A DNA stretch of 64,000 nucleotides, taken from CALGDE01 sp964655355 (GTDB taxonomy: Bacteria > Cyanobacteriota > Cyanobacteriia > CACIAM-69d). Under the pieces are notes generated by a model that searched no databases, was not told where the DNA came from, and saw only the letters and a list, made by a program, of their open reading frames with translations. Of the stretch, positions 1 to 8,738 are shown one piece after another. How positions within the stretch are numbered: position 1 is the first letter of the stretch; each line of letters opens with the position of its first letter. The stretch is from the NCBI GenBank assembly GCA_964655355.1, contig CAZZMD010000005.1, positions 62,001-126,000 of the forward strand, in the 5' to 3' direction. Both the position numbers and the translations under genes were made by a program.

Positions 1-894
1 GGTCTTAACCTGTTGGGCGCTGGGCACCGGGGGGAGGGCGTTGCCGCTGGGCTGCCAGTCCCCAAAATATTTTTCGATGAGGGCTTTGGCGGTTGCTGTT
101 TCAAAATCGCCCGAAATCCCCAGGATGATGTGGTCGGGGGTGACGTATTGGTCATAGAACGCAACCACGTCATCGCGGCTGATGGCGTCTAGGGTGCTGT
201 ATTCAATGGTGCGGGCGTAGGGGCTGGTGTCACCATAGATCAGTTTGCTGAACTCTCGACCCGTAATGCCGCTGGGATTATCGTTGCGGCGGGCAATATT
301 GCCACTGATTTGCTTTTTGATCAGCGCTAGACGCTCTTCCGGGAAGGCGGGCTGGCGAAGCACTTCGGCGGTCAACCCGAGGACAAAATCAAAATCTTCC
401 GTGAGGGCGCTAAGGCTGAGGGACCCGGAGGTGGTGCCAATGCTGGATTCGATGCCGGCGGCGCGGCTTTCTAATAGGGCGGCCAATTCTGTTGCGGTGT
501 GTTCTGTGGTGCCGCCGCTACGGATCAGGCTGCCGGTGATGCCCGCCAAACCAGTGTGGCTGGCGTCTTCCCAGCGGTTGCCGGTGCGGATATAGGCTTG
601 CCCTTCGATTAGGGGTAGCTCATGGTTTTCCTGGAGATAAACGGTCATGCCGTTGGGCAGGCTATACCGTTCGTAGTCCGGTAGGGTGAGTTCCCGAAGG
701 GGGGGAAAGCTCAACTCATCGTGATATCGCACTTCATTGGCATGGGCGGGCGATCGCCACCCGAATGCCAGCACCAATCCGAGGGTGGCGATCGCCAACA
801 CGGGAGCATACCAACGGTTGAACCAGCGTTTGGGGGGCAGCGATCGCCCATTGGGGGAGGGTTGAGTTGTCGTGTGTTGCTTCAGGAACGCCAT
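1..894 (-). CDS. M16 peptidase-like protein, non-catalytic subunit (partial)
   Basis: The reading frame starts at ATG 894 and runs off the left edge of the window, giving 298 residues without a stop. An N-terminal hydrophobic stretch (about residues 30-47, ending in PAHA) looks like a signal peptide. The first M16 domain follows (LPNGMTVYLQEN, then GLAGITGSLIRSGGT). Where active M16 enzymes carry HxxEH this protein has no such motif, so it is probably the structural partner of the catalytic M16 protein encoded 63 bases upstream. The pair (inactive plus active subunit, both exported) is a common arrangement in cyanobacteria and other bacteria. What is seen is fold-level similarity and the missing zinc motif; the partnership is inferred from adjacency. 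Confidence 0.85.
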   Translation of the reverse strand, partial: MAFLKQHTTTQPSPNGRSLPPKRWFNRWYAPVLAIATLGLVLAFGWRSPAHANEVRYHDELSFPPLRELTLPDYERYSLPNGMTVYLQENHELPLIEGQAYIRTGNRWEDASHTGLAGITGSLIRSGGTTEHTATELAALLESRAAGIESSIGTTSGSLSLSALTEDFDFVLGLTAEVLRQPAFPEERLALIKKQISGNIARRNDNPSGITGREFSKLIYGDTSPYARTIEYSTLDAISRDDVVAFYDQYVTPDHIILGISGDFETATAKALIEKYFGDWQPSGNALPPVPSAQQVKT

Positions 895-957
895 GGGTGA
901 AGTTGCAGGAAAAGGTCGGGTAGGCAGGAAGAAATTAACGTAGCGGTCGAACCAGGA

Positions 958-2574
958 CTATTCGGCAGTATCGTCCTTCGGCAACAGTCGGCAAACGGTG
1001 CGATTGCTCGCCTTAAAGGTTTTCTGGGCGACCCGTTGGATATCTTCGGGGGTGATGGCAGCAATGCGATCCAGCTCCCGGAACAGGTTGCGCCAGTCGC
1101 CGGTTTTGACTTGAACTTCCGCCAACGCGTTAGCCATCCCTCGGTTGGAATCCAACATCCGCAGCCGGCTAGCGCGGGCTTGGGTTTTGATACGCTCCAA
1201 GTCTTCAGAGGAGATCAGCTCATTTTTCAACTTGTCCAACTCCCGGTGCATGGCGTCGGCGATGGTGTCCAAATCATTCCCCGGTGCCGGCAGGGCATAG
1301 AGCAACATCAACGTGGGGAAGCGATCGCCGGGGAAACCGTAGAAACCATCGGCATTCAGGGCAATTTGCTGCCCTTCCACCAGTTCCTGATAAAACCGGG
1401 AGGTGCGTCCGCTAGTCAACAGGCGATTGATGGCTTCATAGACCTGGGCATCCGGGTCGTTCGTGCTGGGGACATGGTATCCCTCGAAATACCAGGGTTG
1501 GGATTCCAGACGAATGGTGACCGATTTTTCCGCCGTTTGGACCGGCTCTTTGCGGATAACGCTGGGGGGCTCAGGGCGAGTGGGAAAGCGACCAAAATAG
1601 GTTTCTGCCAAACGCTGCACTTCTGCGGGATCCACATCCCCAACGATCGCCGCCGTCAGGTTACCGGGGCCGTAATAGGTCTCGAAAAAGTCCTGCACAT
1701 CCAGCCGGGTCAGGTTGCGGATGTCCTGGTTGTAGCCAATAACGGGACGCTTATAGGGATGCACGTCATAGGCCTTATCTAAGAAAACCTCGATCGCCTG
1801 ACCCACCGGGGAATTATCCGTGCGTAGGCGGCGCTCCTCTAGGATGACTTTCTGCTCCTTGTAAAACTCTCGGAAAACGGGATCCAAAAACCGCTCCGAT
1901 TCCAGGGACATCCACAGCTCTAACTTGTTGGACGGAAAGCTATAGAAATAGAAGGTGGCATCGGCAGAGGTGGCGGCATTGAGCCCGGCACCGCCGGCCT
2001 GTTCCACAATTTGCCCATACTCGTTTTGCTTCACATAGGGCTGCGCTTTTGCCTCCAGGGCAATCAGCTCATCCCGTAACCGCTCCGCTTCGGCCGTATC
2101 GCCGCGATCGCGGGCTTTCTGGCGCTTCACCTCAATTTTGTCCATTTCCGCCATGACGGGCACCTCCGCATCATGGTCCGTGGTGCCGATGCGGGTCGTG
2201 CCCTTAAACGCCAAATGCTCCAGGAAATGGGCGATCCCGGTCAGACCGTCCGGCTCATCCACACCGCCCACATTGGCATAGGTAACAAAGGATACCAGCG
2301 GTGCCGAATGGCGTTCCAGCACCACGAATTTCATGCCGTTGTCCAGGGTGAATTCGCTCACCTCGTCAATGACCCGATCCAAATAGGGCTTGATGGACGC
2401 TTCCACCGCCAATGCTGGTAAGGGCGCGATCGCCTGGCCAACCACCATCAGCATTGCCAAGGTGATGGCCAACACCGACGTTAATTTACGCCTAATGGGT
2501 TTGATGGGAGGGGCGATCGCTCGGGAGCGTTGGAGGGGGGATGTCTGTGCGGAGAGGGGGGCCGGGTCAGTCAT
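958..2574 (-). CDS. M16 family zinc metallopeptidase, catalytic
   Basis: This 538-residue protein carries the inverted zinc motif HFLEH at residues 116-120, with a likely third ligand Glu in the ESERF stretch about 90 residues later. The N terminus has basic residues followed by a hydrophobic segment (about 32-57, ending LPALA), consistent with export or membrane anchoring. A charged insertion of about 40 residues (Lys/Arg/Glu-rich) separates the zinc motif from the third ligand region. M16 enzymes degrade peptides inside a clam-shaped chamber formed by two homologous subunits. The next gene downstream encodes the second, non-catalytic subunit. The start at 2574 is the first ATG and gives a complete signal sequence. 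Confidence 0.93.
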   Translation of the reverse strand: MTDPAPLSAQTSPLQRSRAIAPPIKPIRRKLTSVLAITLAMLMVVGQAIAPLPALAVEASIKPYLDRVIDEVSEFTLDNGMKFVVLERHSAPLVSFVTYANVGGVDEPDGLTGIAHFLEHLAFKGTTRIGTTDHDAEVPVMAEMDKIEVKRQKARDRGDTAEAERLRDELIALEAKAQPYVKQNEYGQIVEQAGGAGLNAATSADATFYFYSFPSNKLELWMSLESERFLDPVFREFYKEQKVILEERRLRTDNSPVGQAIEVFLDKAYDVHPYKRPVIGYNQDIRNLTRLDVQDFFETYYGPGNLTAAIVGDVDPAEVQRLAETYFGRFPTRPEPPSVIRKEPVQTAEKSVTIRLESQPWYFEGYHVPSTNDPDAQVYEAINRLLTSGRTSRFYQELVEGQQIALNADGFYGFPGDRFPTLMLLYALPAPGNDLDTIADAMHRELDKLKNELISSEDLERIKTQARASRLRMLDSNRGMANALAEVQVKTGDWRNLFRELDRIAAITPEDIQRVAQKTFKASNRTVCRLLPKDDTAE

Positions 2575-2916
2575 CGGTTAGGAGCTAGGAGATTAGAAAC
2601 TAAGACTGGGAGCTGGGACAAAGTAATATTTTTGACTGGATTTTGGGCTAGAACTTGTGTAATCCAGATGGGGCCTGACTTACATCGGGCCAAAAATTCG
2701 CGTCAATAACGCCCTTATAAGGATAAGGGGTTTTTCGGGGTTCGGCACAAACTGGGGAAAAGCGCGGACAATCGATGGAACTTACGGGGTGAAATCTCCG
2801 CTCCGAGATACTTTTTGCACCTTTTGTCGGGCGCGCCGAAAAATTGTGGATTGGAGCAGAGCTGGTTATTCTGGGCGATGTTCCCCTCGGATGTTCCTTT
2901 CAAAAGAGCTGGTGCT
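2575..2916. other. Divergent intergenic region
   Basis: A 342-base gap lies between the leftward M16 genes and the rightward HAD gene, and should hold both promoters. No protein gene is supported. The only clear structure is the terminator-like hairpin at 2712-2735, described separately. Confidence 0.6.
2712..2735 (+). terminator. Terminator-like hairpin upstream of a HAD gene
   Basis: CCCTTAT (2712-2718), a 4-base AAGG loop and ATAAGGG (2723-2729) form a perfect 7-bp stem, followed by G and TTTTT (2731-2735). It points rightward but lies about 180 bases upstream of the HAD start, with no rightward gene before it. It could end a short RNA or attenuate the HAD leader. The stem is modest in GC content, so its efficiency is uncertain. 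Confidence 0.4.
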
Positions 2917-3762
2917 ATGGCTACGTTGCGATCGCTCGACGAATTTCCCCAGTGGCGGTCCAGTATCCGGGTCGTGGCGACGGATATGGATGGAACCTTG
3001 ACCCGAGAGGGTGAGTTTTCGGCGGCGCTGTTGGAGGATTTGGGGTGGCTATCGGTCTCAGAGATCCCGGTGATTATTACCACGGGGCGATCGGCGGGAT
3101 GGGTCAGTAGTTTGGCGCACTATCTACCGGTGGCGGGGATGATGGCGGAAAATGGCGGCGCATTTTTTCCCGGTCCTCGCTTAGAGACATTGCTGCCCTG
3201 GCTGGGGCTGTCGAGTTTGGAGGAGCTAGACCCCCGGGCAAAGGATGAGTGGGGTTGGTTTTTGGGCGATTTGGGGGCGATCGCCGACCATCGCGCGAAA
3301 TTGGCGGCCATGTTCAAACAATTGCAGATGGCCTATCCCCAATTGGAAGAGGCGGCCGATAATCGATTTCGCCAAACCGATTGGACTTTTGATGTGCGAG
3401 GCCTGAGCGATCGCCAATTAGATAGTCTAGCCAGTCGATGCGAAGCCGCCGGCTTTGGGTTCACCTACAGCAATGTGCAGTGTCATATTCAGCCCGGGGG
3501 ACAGACCAAAGCCCGGGGATTGAGTTTGTGGTTGGACGCCTTAAAACCGGGATGCGATCGCCGGGAAATCGTAACCCTGGGGGATAGCCCGAACGATGAA
3601 AGTATGTTCGACCCTTCCCAATTTCCCTGCTCCGTTGGGGTTGCTAATGTGGCCCACTATCGCGATCGCCTAGCCCATTTACCAGCCGCAATCACCAACG
3701 CCGAGGAAGGCTACGGCTTTTGTGAGTTTGTAGGTTGGTTGCTGGAGGGGAAAGGGACTTAA
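2917..3762 (+). CDS. HAD-superfamily hydrolase (Cof/MPGP-like phosphatase)
   Basis: From ATG 2917 the protein has 281 residues. HAD motif I is DMDGT at residues 23-27, the motif III Lys lies in GGQTKARG, and motif IV is LGDSPNDESMF. The spacing leaves room for a type IIB cap, as in Cof-type and mannosyl-3-phosphoglycerate phosphatases. The substrate is not predictable; sugar phosphates are typical of the family. In-frame ATGs exist at 2815 and 2878, but 2917 is preferred because a purine-rich AAAAGAG lies just before it and little lies between it and the catalytic Asp. The stop overlaps that of the convergent FGE-like gene by four bases. Confidence 0.85.
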   Translation: MATLRSLDEFPQWRSSIRVVATDMDGTLTREGEFSAALLEDLGWLSVSEIPVIITTGRSAGWVSSLAHYLPVAGMMAENGGAFFPGPRLETLLPWLGLSSLEELDPRAKDEWGWFLGDLGAIADHRAKLAAMFKQLQMAYPQLEEAADNRFRQTDWTFDVRGLSDRQLDSLASRCEAAGFGFTYSNVQCHIQPGGQTKARGLSLWLDALKPGCDRREIVTLGDSPNDESMFDPSQFPCSVGVANVAHYRDRLAHLPAAITNAEEGYGFCEFVGWLLEGKGT

Positions 3763-5069
3763 GGGCCAACTCGAGGGAAACACACCACCCGAAAACCGAT
3801 GAAGTTACTACGGCCACCGCGCGGTATGAAGCTGCGATACGCCGACCGGCAGATCCCCGGCTCGAAGATCCAGGAACCGCCACGCACCACATAACTTGTT
3901 GAGCTGTCGCCAACCCGGGAGCTACCATCTGTAGGGGCTCCGCTGTAATCAACGTGCCAGGTATCCTCACACCACTCCCAAACATTTCCATGCATGTCAT
4001 GTAAACCCCAATCATTGGCTGGATATTGGCCCACATCCGTTGTTTGCCCTAGATCTCTCCCTTTTGGACCATCCCCATAGGCACCCTTTCCGTCGTAATT
4101 CGCTAAGTCTGTGGTTAAGGTCTCTCCAAAGGCAAACGGCGTCGTTGTTCCAGCCCGACAGGCGTATTCCCATTGGGCTTCGCTGGGGAGCTGAAAATCG
4201 TGCGACAACTCCTGAGATAAGCGATTACAAAACTCCTGAGCATCATCCCAAGACGCCTGCTCCACCGGGCGGCTATCCCCTTCGAGAAACGAGGGCTCAG
4301 CGTCTAATTCCCGATCAATTGAATTGAGTCCAGCCATCCATCGCCACTGCGCCTGAGTCACTGGATACCGCGCCATCCAAAACCCCTGGGCAAAAGTGAC
4401 CCGATGCTGTGGGCTTTCACTAGCAACCCGCCCTTCTTCTTCATCTGGCGACCCCATCAAAAACCCACCGGCTGGAACCCAAACCATTTCCAGCGGTGTT
4501 CCCCCCAAATCAAAAATCTGCCGTCGCCCTTCTCCCTGTTGCTTAGTGACTTGCCCATCAGGTGTTACTGACGCAGTCTCAAACGTAAATGACTCTCCTT
4601 GTAAATCTTGAGGAGGCTCTGATGTCTGAGAAGGACCATCTTCCCTTGACTCACGCAATACTGGCCCAAACAGCAATGTAGCTACGACCCCTACAATACC
4701 TGCCCCTCCATATTTTAAAAAATCCCCTCGGCTCAGGGGGCTTGGAGAAGTCGGTTGCGGTTGCGTCCATTGTGGTCTCTTTCTTTTTTTCTCAGCCTTT
4801 GGTAAGACTTGGAAGCTACTGCCAGGATTCTCAAGACGAAACGCTTGATACAGCTCATCCAACTCCCCCTTTGCCTCCGCCTGATTAATCAACGCAAAAG
4901 CGACTTTGTTCAGATCTTGCCCACGGGCAGCAATGCTAGGCAAACGCCATCCCAACTCATCGGCAACGAAAATCTCTAATGCGTCATAATCTCGATAAAC
5001 ATACTGTAGGGCTAAGCGAAATCTTTTCTTGTCTTCCTTGCTCCAAGCCATAGCCCATAAAATCGGCAA
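3759..5069 (-). CDS. EAD1 domain plus formylglycine-generating-enzyme-like protein
   Basis: This 436-residue protein has three parts. Residues 1 to about 85 resemble effector-associated domain 1 (EAD1), a small helical adaptor domain known from bacterial conflict systems. A hydrophobic segment follows at about 123-142 (starting SRGDFLKYGG), perhaps a Tat-like or membrane anchor. Residues 190-436 are an FGE-sulfatase (SUMF1) fold with GGFLMGSPDEE and GNVWEWCEDTW. In the active-site strand, GGSWIFEPGICR, the position of the first catalytic Cys of formylglycine-generating enzymes (human C336) is Phe402, while the second (C341) is kept as Cys407. Oxidase activity is therefore doubtful, and binding or adaptor functions are more likely. 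A second Met at 5051 is an equally possible start. No EAD1 partner is encoded nearby. Confidence 0.85.
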   Translation of the reverse strand: MPILWAMAWSKEDKKRFRLALQYVYRDYDALEIFVADELGWRLPSIAARGQDLNKVAFALINQAEAKGELDELYQAFRLENPGSSFQVLPKAEKKRKRPQWTQPQPTSPSPLSRGDFLKYGGAGIVGVVATLLFGPVLRESREDGPSQTSEPPQDLQGESFTFETASVTPDGQVTKQQGEGRRQIFDLGGTPLEMVWVPAGGFLMGSPDEEEGRVASESPQHRVTFAQGFWMARYPVTQAQWRWMAGLNSIDRELDAEPSFLEGDSRPVEQASWDDAQEFCNRLSQELSHDFQLPSEAQWEYACRAGTTTPFAFGETLTTDLANYDGKGAYGDGPKGRDLGQTTDVGQYPANDWGLHDMHGNVWEWCEDTWHVDYSGAPTDGSSRVGDSSTSYVVRGGSWIFEPGICRSAYRSFIPRGGRSNFIGFRVVCFPRVGP

Positions 5070-5113
5070 TATTTTCCCAAAATTGTACCCTTGCCCCAGA
5101 TTGTCTGAATTGC

Positions 5114-5929
5114 TTATAGGGTTTGATAGAGCTGTTTTAGGTCTTGGTCCGTGACCGTTGCCATCGGCTTATCAAATAAAATCCGTCCATTTTGCAACGC
5201 GATCGCCCGATCAAAAAACTGTTGTGCCAGGTCCACCGTATGCAGGCTTGCAACTAAGGTTTTCCCGCGATCGCGACAGAGATTGGTGAGTAATTCCAAC
5301 ACCGCCCGCGATCGCTCTGGATCCAAACTGGCCACCGGTTCATCGGCCAAAATGACCGCTGGATTTTGCATCAATACCCGGGCGATCGCCACCCGCTGCT
5401 GCTGCCCGCCCGACAATCGCCCCACCGACTCGTAAAGTTTGTCGGGGATACCCACCTGGTCCAATAACCCTAAACATTGCCGCGTATTCAACGGCCACAG
5501 CAATGACCAAAGGGTTTTCCACAGGGGCCAATGCCCTAAATTCCCCGCATTCACATTGTGAAGCACGCTCAAATTATTAATTAGATGAAACTGTTGATAG
5601 ACCGTTCCCACCTGTTGCTGTAACCGACGCCGCTGGGGCGATCGCAACCGATTTAATGACTCTCCCAACACCCAAACCTCCCCCGCCGTCGGGACTCGCC
5701 CCCCATTCAACCAAGACAGCAACGTACTTTTCCCCGCCCCCGACGGACCAATCAACGCCACACACTCCCCCGGTGCGATCGCCAAATCAATGTCCCGCAG
5801 CGCCCAACCCGCTTCGGAAAACCGTTGCCCTGCCCCCCGCAACGCCAGCGCTAAATCCTGTGGCTCCTGACCCAAACCCCACCTATCCCAACTTCCTGTC
5901 CAAACTTCCTGTCCAAACTTCCTATCCAA
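5114..5929 (-). CDS. ABC transporter ATP-binding protein, PhnC-like
   Basis: The protein has a complete ABC ATPase domain: Walker A GPSGAGKST (61-69), signature LSGGQQQR, Walker B VILADEP (192-198) and switch His230. Overall it most resembles phosphonate/phosphate importer ATPases (PhnC type). No permease or binding-protein gene is adjacent, so its substrate is unknown and its partners must be elsewhere. The start is uncertain. The reading frame opens with TTG at 5929, inside a 13-base tandem array that also holds the stop of the upstream gene, and the first 20 residues look non-native. A TTG at 5875 after AGGTGGGG is a plausible alternative. Confidence 0.85.
   Translation of the reverse strand: MDRKFGQEVWTGSWDRWGLGQEPQDLALALRGAGQRFSEAGWALRDIDLAIAPGECVALIGPSGAGKSTLLSWLNGGRVPTAGEVWVLGESLNRLRSPQRRRLQQQVGTVYQQFHLINNLSVLHNVNAGNLGHWPLWKTLWSLLWPLNTRQCLGLLDQVGIPDKLYESVGRLSGGQQQRVAIARVLMQNPAVILADEPVASLDPERSRAVLELLTNLCRDRGKTLVASLHTVDLAQQFFDRAIALQNGRILFDKPMATVTDQDLKQLYQTL
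5891..5929. repeat. 13-bp tandem array (three copies) at a gene junction
   Basis: Three consecutive copies of ACTTCCTGTCCAA (third copy with one change) span 5891-5929. They cover the stop codon of the HEAT/TPR gene (5922-5924) and the putative start of the ABC ATPase gene. A unit of 13 is not a multiple of three, so the array probably lies outside functional coding sequence of the ATPase. Confidence 0.9.
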
Positions 5930-7682
5930 ACTTCTGCAAAAGTTGCTGAACCCCCTTCAGCGCCTTCACATCCCCCAGCTCCAAATAAATTTCCTGAGCC
6001 TTTTGCCAATGGGCGCAAGCCTCCCCTAACTTACCCTGCTGTCGCAACACCCGCGCCCGCGCCATATAAATCTCCGGGTCATAGGGATTACACACCAGCG
6101 CCTCATCCAACAGCCCCAGTGCATCCTCCACCTGATTCGCCCGTAATGCCTGGACCCCTTGGGCATGGCACAGCGCCGCCCGATCTGGATCCAATTCCCG
6201 CGAGAGCCATCCTTCCTGGATCGCCGTCGCCGTCGCCCCGTCTCCCCGATCCCAAGCACAATCCCGCGCCCGCTGTTCCGACACGATCGCCTTCACCGGT
6301 TGCTCCTGGGCGATCGCCACTTCCGCCGCCAATAAATGCACCTGGGGATGGCTCGGTTCCTGGGCGATCGCCTCCTTCACGATCATCGCAGCCTGGTCAT
6401 AATCCTTCGTCTCATAGGCCTGTCGTGCCTGGGCTAACAACACCATCCCATCCGCATCACCTCCGCCTAAACTTCCACTGCCCCCCGCGCCCGCACTAAT
6501 CTCATCCCCATCCCCCGTCTCCGTCGCCGCCCGCAGCGCCTCCAATTTTCCTAGGGCCCACTTCGCCGTCCGCTGGACCGTCTCATCCTTATCCTCAGCG
6601 GCATAGGCCAACATGCGGCTCACCTGGGCAAACCGGTCATACACCTGGGTCAAATCCCGAATCGCATTAACCCGCACCTCCGGGTCACTATCCTGCAATG
6701 AAATCGCCATCGCCCGTTCCATCGGGCGCAGCGTCCGCGTCCCAATCTCCGACAACACCGCCAAAATAATGCTGCGCTGCTGGGAATCCGCCGACACCAT
6801 CAACTCCATCAACGGCGCGATCGCCCGAGAATCCCCCCACTGACCCAAATTCCAAATGGCCCGCCGTCGCACGGCCGCACTGGAGTCCTGCAACTCCGCC
6901 AACAGTCGATCCGCCCCAGTTTGAGGCAACACCCGCGTGATCGGCATAGCCGGTGACACGGATGGGGAAGGCGACGCGGGAGCAGGCTCCGGCTCGTCCG
7001 CCTCATTGCCCTGATCTGCCCCATCCGCCTTCGCTCCCCCCAGTCCCATAGCCCCTAGACCTGCCATCATTCCGGCAATGCTCTTGGACCGTGCCTTTTT
7101 CCGGCGATCGCTCGCCTGCTGCTGGGCGGTCATCTCCTCCAGGGCTTCGGGATCCAACTGCTCCCCTTGGGTTCCCACCACATCCACCGTCATCATCGCC
7201 GGCGATCGCGTCCCATCCCCCTGCAAATCCCCATCGGACGGCTCTTCAAAATCATCCAGTTCGTCGTAATATTCATCATCCCACTCCTCCGCCTCGCGCT
7301 GTCGCCGCAGGAATAGCCAGCCGCCCCCCGCCAACATCCCCCCGGCCAGAACACCGCCCCCCAACAACAACCAACGGGTAATCCGCCCGCCCCCCTGGCT
7401 GGCATCCCCCTCCTCTGACGGCGGGGCATCATTACCTTCCTCGTTGCCTTCGCTTCCCTCGTTATTGCCCTCGTCCCCTTCGTTATCTGCCCCCCCTTCT
7501 TCCCCAGATCCTTCTTCCTGGGAACCATCCTCCGCGTCAGTCCCTTCCTCCGCCGCCTGGGCAAACAGAACTGCTGCCTCGCGCTCTAGCGCTGCTGATG
7601 CAGAAGGCATCGCTCCCGATCCCACGACACCACTACTCAACACTAGAATCGTGAACCACCAAGTCAGTCGCATAAAAACCAT
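5922..7682 (-). CDS. Membrane protein with HEAT and TPR repeats
   Basis: From ATG 7682 the protein has 586 residues. It has an N-terminal signal-like hydrophobic stretch (FMRLTWWFTILVLSSGVVG), a strongly acidic Gly/Glu/Asn-rich region, a single glycine-rich transmembrane helix (LLLGGGVLAGGMLAGGGWLF) and an acidic linker. HEAT-like helical repeats follow (SSAAVRRRAIWNLGQWGD, DSDPEVRVNAIRDL), with TPR-like repeats at the C terminus. It is probably a membrane-anchored scaffold; no enzymatic motif is visible. ATG 7673 is also possible, and the frame is open to 7775, but those extra residues do not fit a signal peptide. It ends inside the 13-base array that overlaps the next gene. Confidence 0.75.
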   Translation of the reverse strand: MVFMRLTWWFTILVLSSGVVGSGAMPSASAALEREAAVLFAQAAEEGTDAEDGSQEEGSGEEGGADNEGDEGNNEGSEGNEEGNDAPPSEEGDASQGGGRITRWLLLGGGVLAGGMLAGGGWLFLRRQREAEEWDDEYYDELDDFEEPSDGDLQGDGTRSPAMMTVDVVGTQGEQLDPEALEEMTAQQQASDRRKKARSKSIAGMMAGLGAMGLGGAKADGADQGNEADEPEPAPASPSPSVSPAMPITRVLPQTGADRLLAELQDSSAAVRRRAIWNLGQWGDSRAIAPLMELMVSADSQQRSIILAVLSEIGTRTLRPMERAMAISLQDSDPEVRVNAIRDLTQVYDRFAQVSRMLAYAAEDKDETVQRTAKWALGKLEALRAATETGDGDEISAGAGGSGSLGGGDADGMVLLAQARQAYETKDYDQAAMIVKEAIAQEPSHPQVHLLAAEVAIAQEQPVKAIVSEQRARDCAWDRGDGATATAIQEGWLSRELDPDRAALCHAQGVQALRANQVEDALGLLDEALVCNPYDPEIYMARARVLRQQGKLGEACAHWQKAQEIYLELGDVKALKGVQQLLQKFG

Positions 7683-7947
7683 CGGGATAAAGAATGGAGT
7701 GGGAAAAACGGGATACGTTTTGCGAAGCTCTGTTTGGGAAGCCCTGTAGCCGTCGATTGCCCTGACCGAGACCAACTTAGCAGGGCTTCTTATTATTCTG
7801 CACCCTCCAACCCATCAGATCCGAGAACTGCGATCGCTGCAGTAATCCAACCAACAATCGAATCAACAATCAAAACAGTTTGGAAACCCTGTCATTCTGT
7901 TTCAGTGCAGCCTATTCCTCCTCCGGAAACCCGAAACGCCTAAACCA

Positions 7948-8523
7948 TCAACTAAAAATATCGGCCACAGCGATCGCAAACCCCTCAAACAGCGGCGACA
8001 TCAACTCACCCTCCGCAAACAACGTTGCCACCAACTCCAGCCGTGCCTGTGATCGCCGGAATATTTCTACCGTCTGCTGCTGCCAATCCACAATCCAATA
8101 TTCCCGAACCCCCACCCGCGAATACAACTTGAGCTTGATTTGGCGATCGCGTAACACATCCTTCGTCGCCTTCGACACCACCTCTACCGCCAACTCCGGT
8201 GCCGCCGTAAAATGTCCCGCTTCGTCAACACAGTTTTCCAGCGTGCCATTGCTGACCCAGACCAAGTCCGGGATGACATTGTCATCATTGGCAAAAACAA
8301 AGCCCGGTGTTGCTAGAACTTTGCCTTGCTTATGTTGTTTTGCCCAAACTGCCAGAGGCGTGCTGATGTTGGTGATTACATCCTGATGTCTCCAGTGGGG
8401 CGCACGGGTCACGTATAAATCTCCATCAATGATTTCGTAGCGATCGCCCGTATCAGGAAATAACGCTAAATCAGCGCTGGTCCAGCGGAGCTTGGCATCG
8501 GTGGCATCGGTGGGGGCAACCAT
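7948..8523 (-). CDS. Uma2 family endonuclease (DUF820)
   Basis: This 191-residue protein matches the Uma2/DUF820 family, a PD-(D/E)XK nuclease-like fold that is greatly expanded in cyanobacteria. Recognisable elements are DRYEIIDGDLYV near the N terminus, VIPDLVWVSN, the catalytic-core strand PELAVEVVSKATKD and the REYWIVDWQQQTVEIFR strand. The length is typical. Their cellular role is unknown; many are multi-copy and sit alone. No toxin-antitoxin or transposase partner is visible here. The 172-base gap before the HEAT/TPR gene holds no supported gene. Confidence 0.9.
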   Translation of the reverse strand: MVAPTDATDAKLRWTSADLALFPDTGDRYEIIDGDLYVTRAPHWRHQDVITNISTPLAVWAKQHKQGKVLATPGFVFANDDNVIPDLVWVSNGTLENCVDEAGHFTAAPELAVEVVSKATKDVLRDRQIKLKLYSRVGVREYWIVDWQQQTVEIFRRSQARLELVATLFAEGELMSPLFEGFAIAVADIFS

Positions 8524-8651
8524 GACTTCTAACCCTCGTCACACGGCGTACGCGTCATACAAGAGATGGGACACGTGATATTGCCATTCTAATCACGATG
8601 GGCGCCCCCGTTTCAGATACCCTTTCGACCTGCCAGCGCTGGGGGGATGAC

Positions 8652-8676
8652 AATTATGGTAAAAATCACCATAATT
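8652..8676. promoter_or_regulatory. Perfect 9-7-9 palindrome, candidate NrtR operator
   Basis: AATTATGGT (8652-8660) and ACCATAATT (8668-8676) are exact reverse complements separated by AAAAATC. The element lies 62 bases upstream of the pncB ATG. The operon it precedes ends with a gene for an NrtR-type regulator of NAD metabolism, so it is the obvious operator candidate. The palindrome is seen directly; the assignment to NrtR is inferred. Confidence 0.65.
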
Positions 8677-8738
8677 AAATTGCCAGGGGTTAATTGCCGC
8701 TGATCGTTGGTTAATCGTTGAGAGAGTTGGGGGTCAAA

